A stretch of 64,000 nucleotides of DNA from Blasia pusilla (lineage: Eukaryota > Marchantiophyta > Marchantiopsida > Blasiales): the NCBI GenBank assembly GCA_050084515.1, contig CM114272.1, forward strand, positions 18,290,001-18,354,000. Direction: 5' to 3'. Shown piece after piece: positions 35,986 to 49,500 of this stretch. Numbering within the stretch: the stretch's first letter is position 1; each line of letters begins with the position of its first letter. The notes under the pieces were generated by a model. That model saw nothing but the letters and a program-made list of their open reading frames with translations. It was not told the DNA's origin and searched no databases. The position numbers were made by a program, and so were the translations under genes.

Positions 35986-38690
35986 CTCCTAGAACCCTTT
36001 TTATACCACTCCATACTATCCATGATGTCATTTTAACTTTATATTAGAAGATTTTGCTCCACTATAATGCATCATAGCCTACCTTTAATCATATTATTTA
36101 ATACACCCACCTCCACTCATCATCTCCATTCATTCACTATAGCACTTATTATATATTTCAGACTTCTAAGCTCTTCTTCATTTCTATCTCTTACTTCCCA
36201 CACCTCCTATTCAAATCTATTATGGGTTGCAAGCTTGTTGTTTAGAATCTTGAAGGACATGCAAATGATTGAAGTTCATACTACTACATGTTTTTCCCAA
36301 ATTTGTTGTCCATAAAACATAAGAAATTAAAATTATATGAATTATTTTTCCAAAAGCATCCCAAAGAAGACATTAGAATCAGCCAGACCCCATTGAAAAA
36401 ATGTTTTATAGACCACAATATGAGTACAACTTGGAACAAAAAAAGGAAAAAAATCTAGAACTTGGCTAGAGCGAAAAATCATTACTTTGTGAATGAAAAA
36501 AATGCATCTTGGGCTATGTTGCAATCGTAATATGCAAGTCGATTGAAAGTGGACTATAAGTGTAGGACTTGCAAAGTTACAAGTCTAGTGTAGATGTACT
36601 ACGACTATGTTGCTACTACACTACGGCTTTCACGACTTACAAAGTGGTTGTGAATATAGTAGTGTATGTAACACCAATAAATTTACATGGTTTGAGTAAT
36701 ACTTAAAGAAAGGTAGTTTGGGTATGATTGCAAGCATATACCTACAATTTTCCTCGCTCTAGTCTAAATTTGAAGGGCACAATAACAAAGGGAAAGTTGG
36801 ATGCTCAATAGAGGGCCCATGATTGCCTACATATTAATCGAGGATGGTTGCATTAATTAATACAACCATCCAAGAAATTGAAAGGAGTTTTCATAAGATC
36901 CTTGGGATTTAGTGGGCTATGGATGGGAGGGATGATAAAGTGGATCTTGGATGGACATTGTGGATCAAACCTTGGGTTAATTGGGAAAAATAAATTTATT
37001 TTGTTGACTTTCTAAGATGTGGTTTGAATTTAATTGTTTAAAAAAAAATCAAAATTTTGTTGTGCTCGAGAAACTAGAAACATTCTTTGAAGTGCCAAAT
37101 GAATCGGATGGTTGGATCTTTTGTTCATATGCTATCTTGTAACAGCCCCCTCCAGGCCCACTCTTTCTCCCACCAATTACCAAATGGAAGGACAAACAAG
37201 GTAAGGAAAAAACCACCGTCATGCATGATGCCGGGTTAAATTCTAAAGAGTCTTGCAAAAATTCTAGACGTGTGCAATCCTCATGTCAGATTTGCATGGC
37301 ACACATCGCTTTTGCTCAACACTGTCAAAATTTGTAAATCGTGCAAGGCGGGACGGAGTGTTCTTCGATCAATTGTATGATGAGACCAAGGATGCACATG
37401 GACAAAGTTTGTGTGTGCGGCCTTATGTTCGTCCCAAGGATAGACATGTCTGTGTAGGCCCGGATTCCTACGGCTTGCACTTGGGCCCGCCTCGCCTCTA
37501 ATGTAGACCCGGGCTTGGCTAACCTGCACCTAGTCTGGCACCGGTGCTTGCCACTCGTTTTGAAGCATGCATAGAACTTGCGCCTTGCTCATTGAGGCCC
37601 GCATCGAGCCCTCCTGGCTTGCATTGGTCCACCTTATGCCCCTGCAAGGCTTGCATACGTCTCACAAGGCCTACGGCTAGCTCCAAGCGGTAGAGTGGAG
37701 GCTAGGTGGGTTACATGTAGGCTGCGCATGGGCTCATAGCTCGCACAACCAATTGATCCCCACCCGCCTCCCTTAATCACAACCCACGCAGGCCACCGAG
37801 GTACCATTATTGGACAAGTTTGAAGTTGTTTGTCCCGTGGACGGATTAGTCCATTTTCGTGCAACCATGAATAAGACGCCATTCACCAGTCATCCATATG
37901 TCGCATAATGCCAGAAAGAGCTCTATAAAAAGTCACAAAGTCAATGATCGGGAGCCATGTAATTTTTCTCGCCATGTTTATAGTCAGAAGGGAGGCTCCT
38001 ATGGAGCCAACCCTCTCGAGCTCTTACTACAACCGGATCGGCTCCAATTGAGGCACGGATACTCACAAACACGTGTGGCTTTGTTGGCCTCCATTTCAAC
38101 CAAAAAAATATATTTTTTGAAATTTTAATTTCCATGTTGAGGAAGGGAGGGAAAGGATAGAGGGTAGCAACAAACAAACCAAAAAGCATTTCACATAGAC
38201 TACAGAGCATTTTACATAGTCACATCACTATCCAAGGGCTACGGGGTCTTTTTTTTCCTTGTCTATTATTTTATATAAAAAGATAATTTGGACATACATA
38301 CTAAGGTAGGTGAAGAATAAGGAGGTTTTCATTGGGACTATTTAAACTCTAATTATGGATATTTTGAGTTATTTTTTGCATGATTTCTAGAAGGAGGAAT
38401 GATTTATAAAACCAAGCTTGTTACTTTTATGATGAGACCACGAAAGATGAAAAAGTTGATATTCTAAGTTTATTCATGTTCTAATTCATGATTGAAGAGT
38501 GGCACTGAAGTTAATCAAGAGGAGGAAGAGAGTTTTTGGTGATGTCAAGACAATTCACTTGGTGGGAGGTCATTCATAAGGAGGTTTGGACTTATAATAA
38601 TGATTTTCTTTACACTCACATGTCAAGTTAATATATAATATCTTTTGAAAGTTTCCAGAAAGCACTAAATATGATTGAACCATTCATGCC
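35182..38690. other. Long stretch without a gene
   Basis: AT-rich with short ORFs. It contains a GTAT run followed by an (AT)n microsatellite at 35925-35984. At about 37.3-37.9 kb there is a GC-richer block without identifiable coding. Subterminal-looking repeats with CACTAC/GTAGTG motifs occur at 36.6 kb, but no complete element end was established. Confidence 0.4.
35925..35984. repeat. (GTAT)n and (AT)n microsatellite
   Basis: About four GTAT units run into 45 bp of uninterrupted AT. Confidence 0.97.
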
Positions 38691-38699
38691 ATCTATGCC

Positions 38700-39660
38700 A
38701 AGATGGGAGAGAGCAAGAAAGAGAATACGTTGAGATAGCAAAATGTGTTGCAGTAGTTTCTATCGATTCGTCCACAATCCACAACTTTGAATGTTGAATA
38801 ACTTATATGGGATTGGAAAATAGGCAATTATCAAGAGCACATCCATTATCATTGACATTCTAACGAGTAAACATAAATTGTATGCCAAATATGTTAGATA
38901 ACCAATAATTAATGAAATGGTTGAACAAATGCACAAATATAAGTGCATACGTGGGGTTTCACAAATCATTGGAGCCATAAGTGGATCTCACATAAAACTT
39001 AAATTCAAACTTGCTATGAAATAAATGTCACTCTCATTATTCATTGCATCTCCGAGGTATATGTGATGTCAATCTAAGGTTTGGGGACTTATGTTGTACT
39101 AAACGTGGATCCATTCATAATGTTGCATGTTTTAGACAATACATAATGTTTCAATGCATTGAAGAGAAACATGTTCTTTCTCAACCATAAATCACATTGA
39201 ACATGGAGAAGTTCAAATTATTCCACCTAGAGTATTTGGGGATATTACCTATCCCTTGAGACCATGGGTATTGAAGCGTTTCTATCGACACCTACATCAA
39301 GGCAATCCATCTGAAAACATATATGATACCATCAAATATGTAATATTACATCAAAGGCAATAGTTACAATAGAAAATGCTTTGGTCATTTGAACGGAAGA
39401 TGGAAATTTCTACGCAAGTGTCCAATATCTCTAGAAATGGTTTCTCAAATGATGCTTACATGTGGAGTTTTGCATTTTTTTTTATCCTAAATGTAGAGCC
39501 CCTACCACAAGACATCAATCCAAGTGTATGAGAGGATGAATCTAGAATCATCCAAGCACAACTTGAAAGTGCAACTAAGAGAATAAGAACAATCTCGGAT
39601 GAATTAGTGTGAGCAATATTGTATAAAGAATTTTCTAACACACATCCTTACTTGAGCGAT
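38700..39660 (+). pseudogene. PIF/Harbinger (HARBI1-like, DDE_Tnp_4) transposase remnant
   Basis: Plus-strand frames give the transposase landmarks in order: INEMVEQMHKYKCI, QIIGAISGSHIKLK (38962-39000), DVNLRFGDL then RGSIHNVACFRQY (about 39067-39145), PPRVFGDITYPLRPWVLKRF (about 39222-39285), and ENAFGHLNGRWKFLRKC after a one-base frameshift (about 39370-39425), then MLTCGVLHF. The family normally has GAIDGSHI; here the first catalytic Asp is Ser (codon AGT at 38980-38982). Later landmarks of the DDE fold remain recognisable. Stops and frameshifts make it non-functional. Confidence 0.8.
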
Positions 39661-39689
39661 GTTAGATCTTGAGGTAGATAATACATACT

Positions 39690-40480
39690 TATTTTTCAAT
39701 AGTAGATATTATTAATGATTGTCCACCTCGCTTTTCTATCTCTAATTGAAACTCCATACGGCGAAGTTCGAACATTTGAGACATTCCCTCCAATATTTTT
39801 ATTTCTTGTTGGGCTTTCTTCTCACTTATCTCCTTAAAAATTGAAGGAAAGATTTCATTGATTCTGTAATTCTATGATTGGTATCTCTCGATTTTTGTTT
39901 GGTTTGGTTGTCTTGCAATACCCGGTCGAGATCATGCTTTATTTCTCAAACTTTGTTTGGTAGGAAGAATTTCACTTTAATTCATATTCGATGTGTGGAT
40001 TCAAAATATGTCTATTTGTTCATGTAATGATGTATTTATTGATGGAAGAATAGGTGGATCACTTAACTGATCCACAAATTTCTTACCCTCATTGGATATC
40101 ATATGAATAAATGACAATTAAGATTGAGTATGGATAAAGTATCTTCTTCACTCAAATCAACAGAAATATCTAAATTGATATAATATTCCCACTTACTTTG
40201 TTTGGAACCTGTTTTACCTTATTTGATTTTTTCAGTCTCGTACTTTTTTACTAACCTATCTAATTTGTTTTTTAACATTTGTGGCTTATACGGTATGGTC
40301 AATTGAGATCTTTCATTCGTGTGAATTGCAACAAATGCCATCTCTCATCCTCTTTACTCCATTCAACTTAGGTTTGTTTAGAGAGGGAGGACCTGAAATT
40401 AAGGCAACATAATTCATAGTGATAAGCATCATCATCAAAGAAACCCTCGGAAAATGCATATGATGCAACATGAAGGAATG
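39690..40480 (-). pseudogene. Possible second Harbinger ORF (Myb/SANT-like), decayed
   Basis: On the minus strand near 39.83-39.73 kb a frame reads about KKAQQEIKILEGMSQM then FELRRMEFQLEIEKRGG. Near 40.37 kb a frame reads VEWSKEDERWHLL. A Trp-containing DNA-binding start and a Glu/Lys-rich coiled-coil end resemble the accessory protein encoded beside Harbinger transposases, which often lies on the opposite strand. The match is weak and the frame is broken. Confidence 0.35.
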
Positions 40481-42680
40481 GAATCGTATCAAAATTCATA
40501 ATGAAAAATTGTTTCTTTGCCTTGGTTGAGATCATAAATATTTATGAGTTGGGCATCACAACATTTGCTAATACATTGATAGTTCTCTCTATGTAATCGG
40601 ATGTTTCTTGTACCTTTAAACATCAAAATTAGTTTAATACAAATGAAATCCTCATTGAATTGTGCAAACGACTCCACAAGAAAAAAAATATTAATAATTT
40701 TCATTGTATATATATGTCCCTCCATAAGAAAATTTCAAATGTCTTCTAATTATGGTCATTTTGACTCTAAGAATGACTTATAATGATATGTGATGAAATA
40801 TATATATGATTATTATAATTTAATAAATTCTCTACTATGTCATCAAATCTCACCTTAAGAATATAGGGGGAAAAACTCTATGTATACCTAGATTATCACA
40901 AACTGAGAAATATACACCTCATTGTTTGTTCATCCAAAATTCACACGTTCACTCTCTTTGTAAGGTCAAACCAAGGAAAAAAAAGACGAAAACTCTTCCA
41001 AACTGATCCCATACTCGATCCGTTTGTGCGGAAGGCATTCAAACGATATGCCTCCAAATGGAGGCATACTTATCGTGGAAAAATACTACTAAATGCCAAA
41101 ACTAGGCCATCACAATTGACAAAATTGGAACTTTTGTAATATAGCACTTTTCCATGTGCTATTGACCGCTCAAATCACTTTCAAGTATATATATAAACTC
41201 TGAGATACAAAATTGAGGGCTCACTTCTCCTTAATAAGAAGACCATTTAGTCTAATCACCAAAGCTCAAAAGCCATGGCTTAGAATCCAACTATAAAACG
41301 TGTATGGTAGTTTACAAGCTCCAAAGACTTCTTTCTCTCTCTTCTTCAAATCTCAACAAGAATCACTCTTAAAACCAAATGAATAGTTAAGCTTATGTTC
41401 TCAAGTTTCGAGAATCTCCAAGATGAGAGCAATTTCTTCCTTGAAACTCCTCCTTGATCTCTCTTGATTTCAAACATCTTCAATCAACAATCAAACTTAT
41501 CTCCAACATAACTACACACTTAATCTTTTTTTTTTTTAACTATAGAAATGATCTTGATGAGATTCGATTTCTGAAAGAAGGCATGTCTTCCCAAATTTCC
41601 AATGTTGTCTCAATCTCCTCACATTTACAAATAGAAATACCACGAAGCTCTAAAACGTCTTCTCCAACTTTCTGCAACAGAATTGTTATCCTACCCCCCT
41701 TTCACTTCACAACTTCTCCCGTGCTCTTTGTTTTTTTTATAGCGCTATGAAATGTGGCGTTCTAGAAGCATCTCCTTCTTGGGTTTCCAACAAGTCCTTG
41801 ATCTTCCCCAAATGCTTTCCATTTGTGCCTCCAATTTGTGGTTTACTCCCCCTTAACTTATCCTTCAAAATCACTTCTAGTGAGCTTTTTCCATTTGGCT
41901 AGCTATGAATGGTAAAGACTTTTCTATTCATCCTTGGTCAATCTTAATATCTTTCTAATTTAACTCAAGGTGTTACATTTTGTTTCTTTGAGATTTATTC
42001 TTGATAAAATCTTTACCAAGATACTTTGGTCGTCAACAAGATACCAATGGCACCGTTACTTTTTGTCAATAGATCCCCGTGGTTAACTTTTCCTACTATC
42101 CTTTTCAACTTAAGAAGTCTTCTTTTTTACTTTACGGGAGTGTAGCATTCATACTTCTTCTTGACTAACACTTATAATTTCCTTGCAAGTATTACTTGAA
42201 GTGTCTGTCGGGCTTTACTATGACTTTCCTTACGAAATTTTCTAACTAAGACTTCTAAGGGTCCAAGTCTCGATTTAGATAATCACACTTAGGTCCCTGC
42301 GTAGTCGCAACCGAAGAGTTGTTACACCTATGGGATAGCAACCGGAAGAATTTTGTCATAGTTTATGTAGTTGTCATTTCCTCTTTGCCTTTGCCGGTTC
42401 CCCAGTTCTTGATAATTGGAAATGGGTTGTGGCAAAGTCACAAAGGCTTGTGCCCTGCCTTCTAGCGGCGTGAATTCGGTTTAGGGTCCCATTAATGTAG
42501 GTACGTCCCATATATTAGATCATGGTGATCGAAAACCCCGAGGCCGGATGTCGACGACCTCGGCCAAACCGTGTCCTTGCTTGTTTAAATCTTCGTCGCC
42601 CAATCAAGTTTAGAATATACCTACGAGCTTAAAATGCGACTATTTTTTAATGGCGTGTTTTATTTTCTTGCCATTTTACA
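40481..42680. other. AT-rich stretch with no gene seen
   Basis: No coding similarity was recognised. Poly-T and poly-A runs are frequent. Base composition shifts toward GC after about 42.3 kb, approaching the DEG2-like gene. Confidence 0.4.
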
Positions 42681-42689
42681 TCGACTGTT

Positions 42690-43532
42690 TCACATGTATG
42701 AGGATTGCGCGAGTATCCCCATGTGAATCGGGTAAGCACTCGAAGGACTTCGTGACCCCGACCCCGACGACGACCTATATGAGAGCGCCGTAACACCGTC
42801 AACCCAAGAAAGGTTTCTCCCAACGGGATTCCATCCGTGGCCGGGACTTGCCGTCGGGTAGCAGCGAGTAACCCACGTCACGTCACAAACTCGGACGGAA
42901 AGACCGCGTCCTCTTGTACCGAGAGCGAGAGAGGCACGAGCACCGCCAATAAAGCCAGCACCGAACACCGTCCGCGCAATGGAACCCCAGATCCTCTTGT
43001 AACGAGAGGAAGGCGGAGAGGATAAGGGCCGCGCTGGCTTTGCGTCCCCTGTGTAGGACCCAGCGGACCGCCTATAGGGAGTTCGCGTGTGGTGGCCCAT
43101 CCATCCCCTCCAACACACGAACGAACGGAAGACACAGAAGAGAGAGCGAAGAGTGTGGGACTGGAGATTCGGCGGAGGGAATCTGACATTCTGAATGCGA
43201 AGGTGGAGGTGATGGTGAACATGAAATGAGGTGAGCAATATCTGGTCTCATCCAACCAGCTCTACCCTCTGGAATCGCCCGCTCGCACCGGAAAACCCGT
43301 GCATTCGCTAAACCCTGCACCTCCTCAACCTCAGGGAACAGGCGAAGGGAGAGGGAGAGCTGCAGCAGAGCTCCTCCTCGGGCTGGCGATGGACTGATCG
43401 ATCGCTCGCTCGCTCGCTCGCTCGCTGGCTTGCTGGCCTGCCGAGTGGATCGCGGTCCGGGAGGAAGACCAGACGTCGAGCTGCGTCGCGTGAATTGGGA
43501 ATCTGCGGAGGTGGTAGAGCAGAGGGGGTGGT
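42690..43532 (+). promoter_or_regulatory. GC-rich 5' region of the DEG2-like gene
   Basis: This segment changes sharply from AT-rich flanks to GC-rich sequence and runs straight into the start codon at 43533. It contains an ACGTCACGTCAC motif (about 42875-42886) of the ACGT-core type bound by plant bZIP factors, and a CGCT repeat run at about 43397-43428 just upstream. The long minus-strand ORF at 42690-43238 is a by-product of GC content. Promoter function is inferred from position. Confidence 0.45.
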
Positions 43533-46500
43533 ATGGGGGCGAGCACCGCGGTGATGGGTGCAGCTGCGGCGACCCATCATCACACTCCCTGTTTTGCTCT
43601 GCTGAACGCCGGGGTGGCCAGAGGACGGGGGGGGCTTCAGCTTAGGACCCACGCTGCGGGAGACTGCAGTGGTAGACAATGTGGACGCGCGTGGGTCTCC
43701 AGGGATAGCAGGCTTTATGCGAAGGAATACCAGTGCAGCTTTCGAGCTCTTTCAAGGACGAGGATTTCGTCAGAATTTCAGGTCAGTCTTGACTGGATGA
43801 GGTGTAGTGCGGACGTTTGGAAAGCAGTCTTTTTTTCTTTGCTTCTTTTAGTTCTCTCTTCTTACAAATCTTTCGGCGTCTCTCGCGTCCGAAAGTAAAG
43901 TACTGTGAGAGCGTGTGCGTGTGCGGAATTGGATTGAAGAAGCGCGAAAGATTTTGCCAGACGATTTTACACCATTTCGAGTTGAATTCGCAACATTTTA
44001 GTCCGGGACGCAATTTTGAATTCTCTGTCTGTGGTGCATTCGACCCTCCTTGACGAGAAGTCGTTCCTTGGTATGGGATAGCATCAGAGTCGTGAGACGA
44101 CGCCACTTGAGTAGTGTTGTGTCTCGAACGGGATGAGCAGGCGTGTATTGAGCGAATTTTCCAGCTTATTGGGAAGCAGAGTTCTATAGCTTGTGTGTTT
44201 TGTCCCCAGCAGGAACGTAGCTGCACAGATGTCCCGAGGAAATCTGCAATTGCTGCCGCCTCCAAGAGCAATCGTCAGCGACAGAGCTCCAAGAAGCCCC
44301 AGAAGTCTTCGTCCCTGGGAGGTCTCACCAAGGACGAAGCGGAGAATGGCGTGCTGGATTTGCTGGACCTGGGGCTGAACGGAAACTGGCTCTATAAGGT
44401 GCGGTGATTTTTATAATTCTGAGTGCTGTAGTTGCAGGAGGGGTGTCGAATTCAAGTTTTGGGCAAGGCTTTCTCCCATCGTCTCTGAGTGCGTGCGGCT
44501 TCAAGCGAGTCCGCAGTAGAGGATCTCCCACTAAAATGGGAAGGAGTTCAAATCGTCCGCGTCAACGAGTCATAAGGTACAGGGACGAGTGAAGCACAGT
44601 AGTGCTGGTGCACAGGCGGAATTTGTGGACGAAGCGGTCACGCAATGGTGTCATTGGACCCATTCTGGACACTGGGTCGACCTCACTAGGGGTGGACGCC
44701 TCAGTGAAGATTAACATCAGCGAAGGCAATGTGGTCGAAATAAACTGTAGACAGCTGGAGACCCAGAACTCCACATCTTTGCGCTATTGCACGCCGTCTC
44801 TGAGGAGCTAGGTGCGGATGTGGGTGATTCTTCTTGGCGGATTCCCAGGTGTATTATTACGATATATTGAGTAGCTTCGAATTTGGGCTCACATTGCGTC
44901 TCGAAATAGGTGCAGTGGGACAGTTGTCGTTTTCAGCACCTCCTGCTGGATGTGTGAACCAGCTAGGAGATCGAGGGCTGAAGGAAGCTGCCACGGAATG
45001 TGTGGGTTTTTCATGTGACTGGACTGCCGATGGGCAAAGCTGAAGAAACTACTTTTCGTGTACTATATTCGATGTTGGGTTGCAATCTAAAGAATCTTAC
45101 GGACTTGGCAGGACGACGAATTCGACGAGTTGGATGATGCCCCATTCTTGGATGCGGTTGTCAAGGTACAGTGAATGTTTTTGGCTACGTCCGTTTGGTT
45201 GGACCAGAATGTGTGGCAGAAAAACAGTCACTCTATTGAGGACTACGATTCCTTCGCGTCTAGGCATTCAGAACAGCCAGCTTGATTTCCATCGGTATCC
45301 ATGGTTCTCGTGGATGTAGTTCCTTCATCGTTTTTCATGATGGCCTGGTTTAATGGCTGTGGGTGAAAGGGAATCCTTTCATAGGACGCAGAAATCCGTA
45401 TGTGAGCACTGAACGTACTGGGTTTATAGGTCAGGAAAGAAGGTGTCGTGGTTCGGATCAGAGTGGAAACCTGGAAACTCTGTCAGGATATTTGCAATTG
45501 ATTGCTCACCAGTATGCATATGAAGCTGTTATCCATGGTGTAATCTCCCCTGTTGGACGTCTCAGGTCTACTGCACTCGTTCAGAACCGAATTTCTCGCT
45601 CCCATGGCAGAAGATGAGGCAGTACTCTGTGACTGGCAGGCAAGGACGACTTTGGCTACGACTTGTGATCTTTGAGATCTGTAAAATGTTTTGCTGTGTA
45701 TGTTAGTAGGAATAAATGAATCTAGTATTCCTGTGAGGCCCTCATTAGGTTATGTGTCCTGAGTCACGTCAATTTGTCAAAATTGACGGTCAAAGAGGTA
45801 GAGTGTCGCACTTCTGCAGTAAACTCAACTTTTGGGAGTAAAAAGTCTGGTAGACTACTTTAGTGCATTTTTCATCAGATGTACTTCGGCTTCTTGTGTG
45901 CATGAACAGTGGATTTATGATATCTGGACGGAGATTACTCACAAATGCCCATTGTGTTGAGCACCATACTCAGGTGAACTTTCTAGGGATTTTTTTGGCC
46001 ACTGTCATAGAGAGTTGGCTCTCTTAGAATACTTCTGCTTCCAACATTGTAATTGCTCCCCAAATTAGTTTGTTAAACTGATTCTCATGCTGCCGAAATA
46101 CTGATAATACATCACATACCGTCTCTTTTCACTATTTACCAGGTCAAGGTGAAGAGACGAGGTATCGACACCAAATTTGTTGCCAATGTAAGTGGTGGTG
46201 AGCAAGACTCGAAAGTTTGTTAGCAGCAACATATCAGTCTCTTGCAGGTCATCCTCATTGATGTATGAATGGGTAGAAAATGGGTTACATTTCTACATCC
46301 GCTAGTAGCTGAATATTGTCAGATGACTTGGAGTGACTCTTGGTTATGATCAGGTTCTGCAAATTTTAACAATTCTCCTAATATTTCTTCAGTTTTTTGT
46401 CGGACAACTGATTCACGTCTCTGAATTCAGCCGTGTGTAATGTGTGTGGTTCATGTTCAATTGTATGGTTTCAGCCACATGTCTGTTTGGGTTGGTCACA

Positions 46501-49500
46501 TGCACATGAAATCATGATGAGTTGTAATAATGATCTTTTCAGAATTGCATAGTAACGGCTGTTTTCTCCATCTATACAGGTCCTGGCTGTAGGCCGGGAG
46601 TGTGACATTGCACTTCTTTCTGTCAGTGATGACGAGTTTTGGGGTGGAGTGGAACCTTTGGAATTCGGAGGCCTTCCTCGTTTACAGGTTTGTTGCTAGA
46701 GGCATTAACCTGTGGTTTGTTCTACTGATGAATGCGGTGTTGGAGGTCAAACCTGTATTCTTACTTGACACCCTGCACCTGGCCTGATTTGAGTGGGTAC
46801 ATATTGGTTGACATCACCAATTGTCCCAATACTTTCTGTCTTAGGTTAGAGTGTCTTGCCCAGTGTTGATGTTATGTCACTTTCTGGAACACATGACTGT
46901 GCTCACAAATGGAACAGTTGTTGTGCAGGATCCAGTGACAGTAGTTGGTTATCCAATTGGAGGAGAAACCATTTCAGTAACCAGTGGTGTTGTTTCACGT
47001 GTTGAGGTGAATTGCTTTCTTCCTGTCCCAGTCAATACTTATCTGTCCAGGATAAGTGGTAAAGAAATAATGTCTGATGCAAATTTAAACCGGTCTCGAA
47101 ATCTCATTAGAGAGAATCCGTCATTGCACAGCTGTGATGTACCTAGTCTTTAATGATACTTAGAAGTGACCAGTTTAGGAGTTGTGCACTGTCAGAAATC
47201 AGGAGGGATTAGTTAGTTGAAAGGGCAAGTATCTGGCTGTGATCTGAGGAGAAAATTACTAACTGTCCAAATCAGACAGCCAGTAGTTCTCTCATCTGAT
47301 CTACCATAGTACGAACTGATACATTAGTTGTTGACTTAGTAGACTGTAACTACTTCTTTCCCTAAAATCCACTGGTGTCTTGCAGATTACTTCTTATGCA
47401 CACGGAGCCACAGAATTGCTAGCAGTCCAAATTGATGCTGCCATAAACCCTGGTATTGTCAAAGAGTAGATGATGTTATTTCGTATGTACAGTGTACTAT
47501 CTCTTCGTATATCATGAGAAGGTTATCCAGAGCTAAAACGATAAACATTGCACTTCAAGGCCTTGTGAATCTGTTCAGAATCATTTGCTATGCTCTCTAG
47601 GTCTTTCAGGTGTAAAAATCGCCCCAAAATAGTTTCTTTTAATCTATATTTTTTATTTGATGGGAGTGTATTGGAGGGGCAAAAGATGTAGAATAGCATT
47701 ACAACTTTTACTGACTTTTCAGGTTTTGGATTTTTCTCAGGTAACAGTGGCGGTCCTGCATTTGATGAAGATGGAGAGTGTGTCGGTATTGCATTTCAGG
47801 TTTGTGAATCCAAGAGTTTTTGTTTGACATTTGCTATCTCATAGAAAAGATCTGGTTATATTAGTAACTCAATTGGAGAAAAGGGTGGGGAGAAGAGGGA
47901 TGCCAGTTTGCTTTTATATCCAGGTGATTTTATTTCTGGTGCAGCACTGAAATTAGGTGTCCACATTGCCTGTCAAAGATTGTGATTTCTGGGTAATGTC
48001 TTCTATATGCCTTCACTTTTCTTGTCAAAGAAACGGGTGCTGGAATGAAAGTGTTGATTGCAGAGCAAGAAAGAAGATATTTTAGCCAGTTGGAATGATC
48101 TTAATGTGTGGTAGGATGGAATGATCATTAAATTCTATCGGTAAGATGAATAGGTCCTATCCTATTTTGTCTTGGTCTGTGAAGGTGGAATTACAGAGGA
48201 CCTTTTGTTTGAGCCCTTTCTGATAAATTTTGTGGCAGTCTATCGATGCTAGTGATGCAGAGAACATTGGTTATGTGATCCCAACACCGGTGATCATGCA
48301 CTTCCTCTATGATTATGAGCGAAATGGCAAGAACACAGGTAAACACTAGGAAGTTTTTCAGTACATGGACATGAATCTCATTGGTTTCCTATATGGCATA
48401 TAAAGGCTGTTGATGAAGGCTGTCAGAGCTGACTAAAGGTTTGATTTACTGGTATTGTAGGCTTTCCTTCTTGTGGTTTGGTATGGCAAAGATTGGAGAA
48501 TGGAGCACTTAGAGAAGCCCTTCAAATGGCCTCCAATCAAAGGGTCTGTCTCTTGCCTCCCTTCTTTCTGTGGAAATAGTCAGCCCTCCATTTTCGACAC
48601 ACTGCAAAGGGTTTGATGCCTGAAAAATTGTACTCGCCTTAGGTCTCACCTTCCAACTTTAGAATATGGTTTTACCATTTTCTTTACCTATAGATGAGCT
48701 GGTTCCTTGGTACAGAGTACTGGGTCTGTTAACTTGAGATTTTTCGACTGCATCTATTTGAGACCCTAAACCCTAAACCCTAAACTTTGCCACCCTCTAT
48801 GATCGGCTTGATTTGCAGCCCTTACTGTTTTGAAATGCGTGAACTATACAAGAAGCTAATATTTCTTATCGGACAATTTATGGTCTAGCATGCTTTATTG
48901 ATGGTAGTTCTGTAGGCAACTCCGCAGTCAGCGGCTACATAGTCTTTCTGGATGCAGGTTTTACTATCTGACAATTATCAGTTAAGCTTGTGACTAGTCT
49001 TCCGGGCGGTTGGGAAATATATTTGAACATGTAACTCTGTAATCATGGGGATGAAAACTCTTCGACTTTTGTTTAATGAAATACTCTCAATATGGCAGCT
49101 CAATAAGATCAAAGTAGAAATGAAAAACTCTGTAGCAGAATCTTGATGTATCTCAAACAGAGATATTAATGTATTTGACATTGATGAAGATACTGGAGGT
49201 TGTTCAAGGAGAGAGAATTGCATTCGTGAGCTCTGCAAGTTTGTCTGACTACTTAACTGATGTTCAGATTGTAACTTGTATGCCATTTCTCCAGGGTGTC
49301 TTAATTAGAAGGGTTGAGCCAACTTCACCAGCTTTTCAAGTTTTAAAAGTGGTTAGTTTCTCTAGTCTCTCCTGTCATGATTTCATATCTTTCCATCATA
49401 GAGCCTCTTAAAAACCCTGCCAGATTTACAGAAATTGTGCTAAAGAAACTGGAATCATTGTGGGTTCATTCCATGGATACTGTGGAGACCCAACCTTCTA

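Noticed and set aside
36550-36670. CACTAC/GTAGTG motifs as the 3' end of the CACTA element
   Set aside because: No matching 5' terminus with the same target-site duplication was found; the CACTACACTATC near 27635 does not pair with it.
42690-43238. 182-codon minus-strand ORF in the GC-rich region
   Set aside because: Stops are rare in GC-rich DNA. The protein has no domain and lies in the promoter and leader of the DEG2-like gene.
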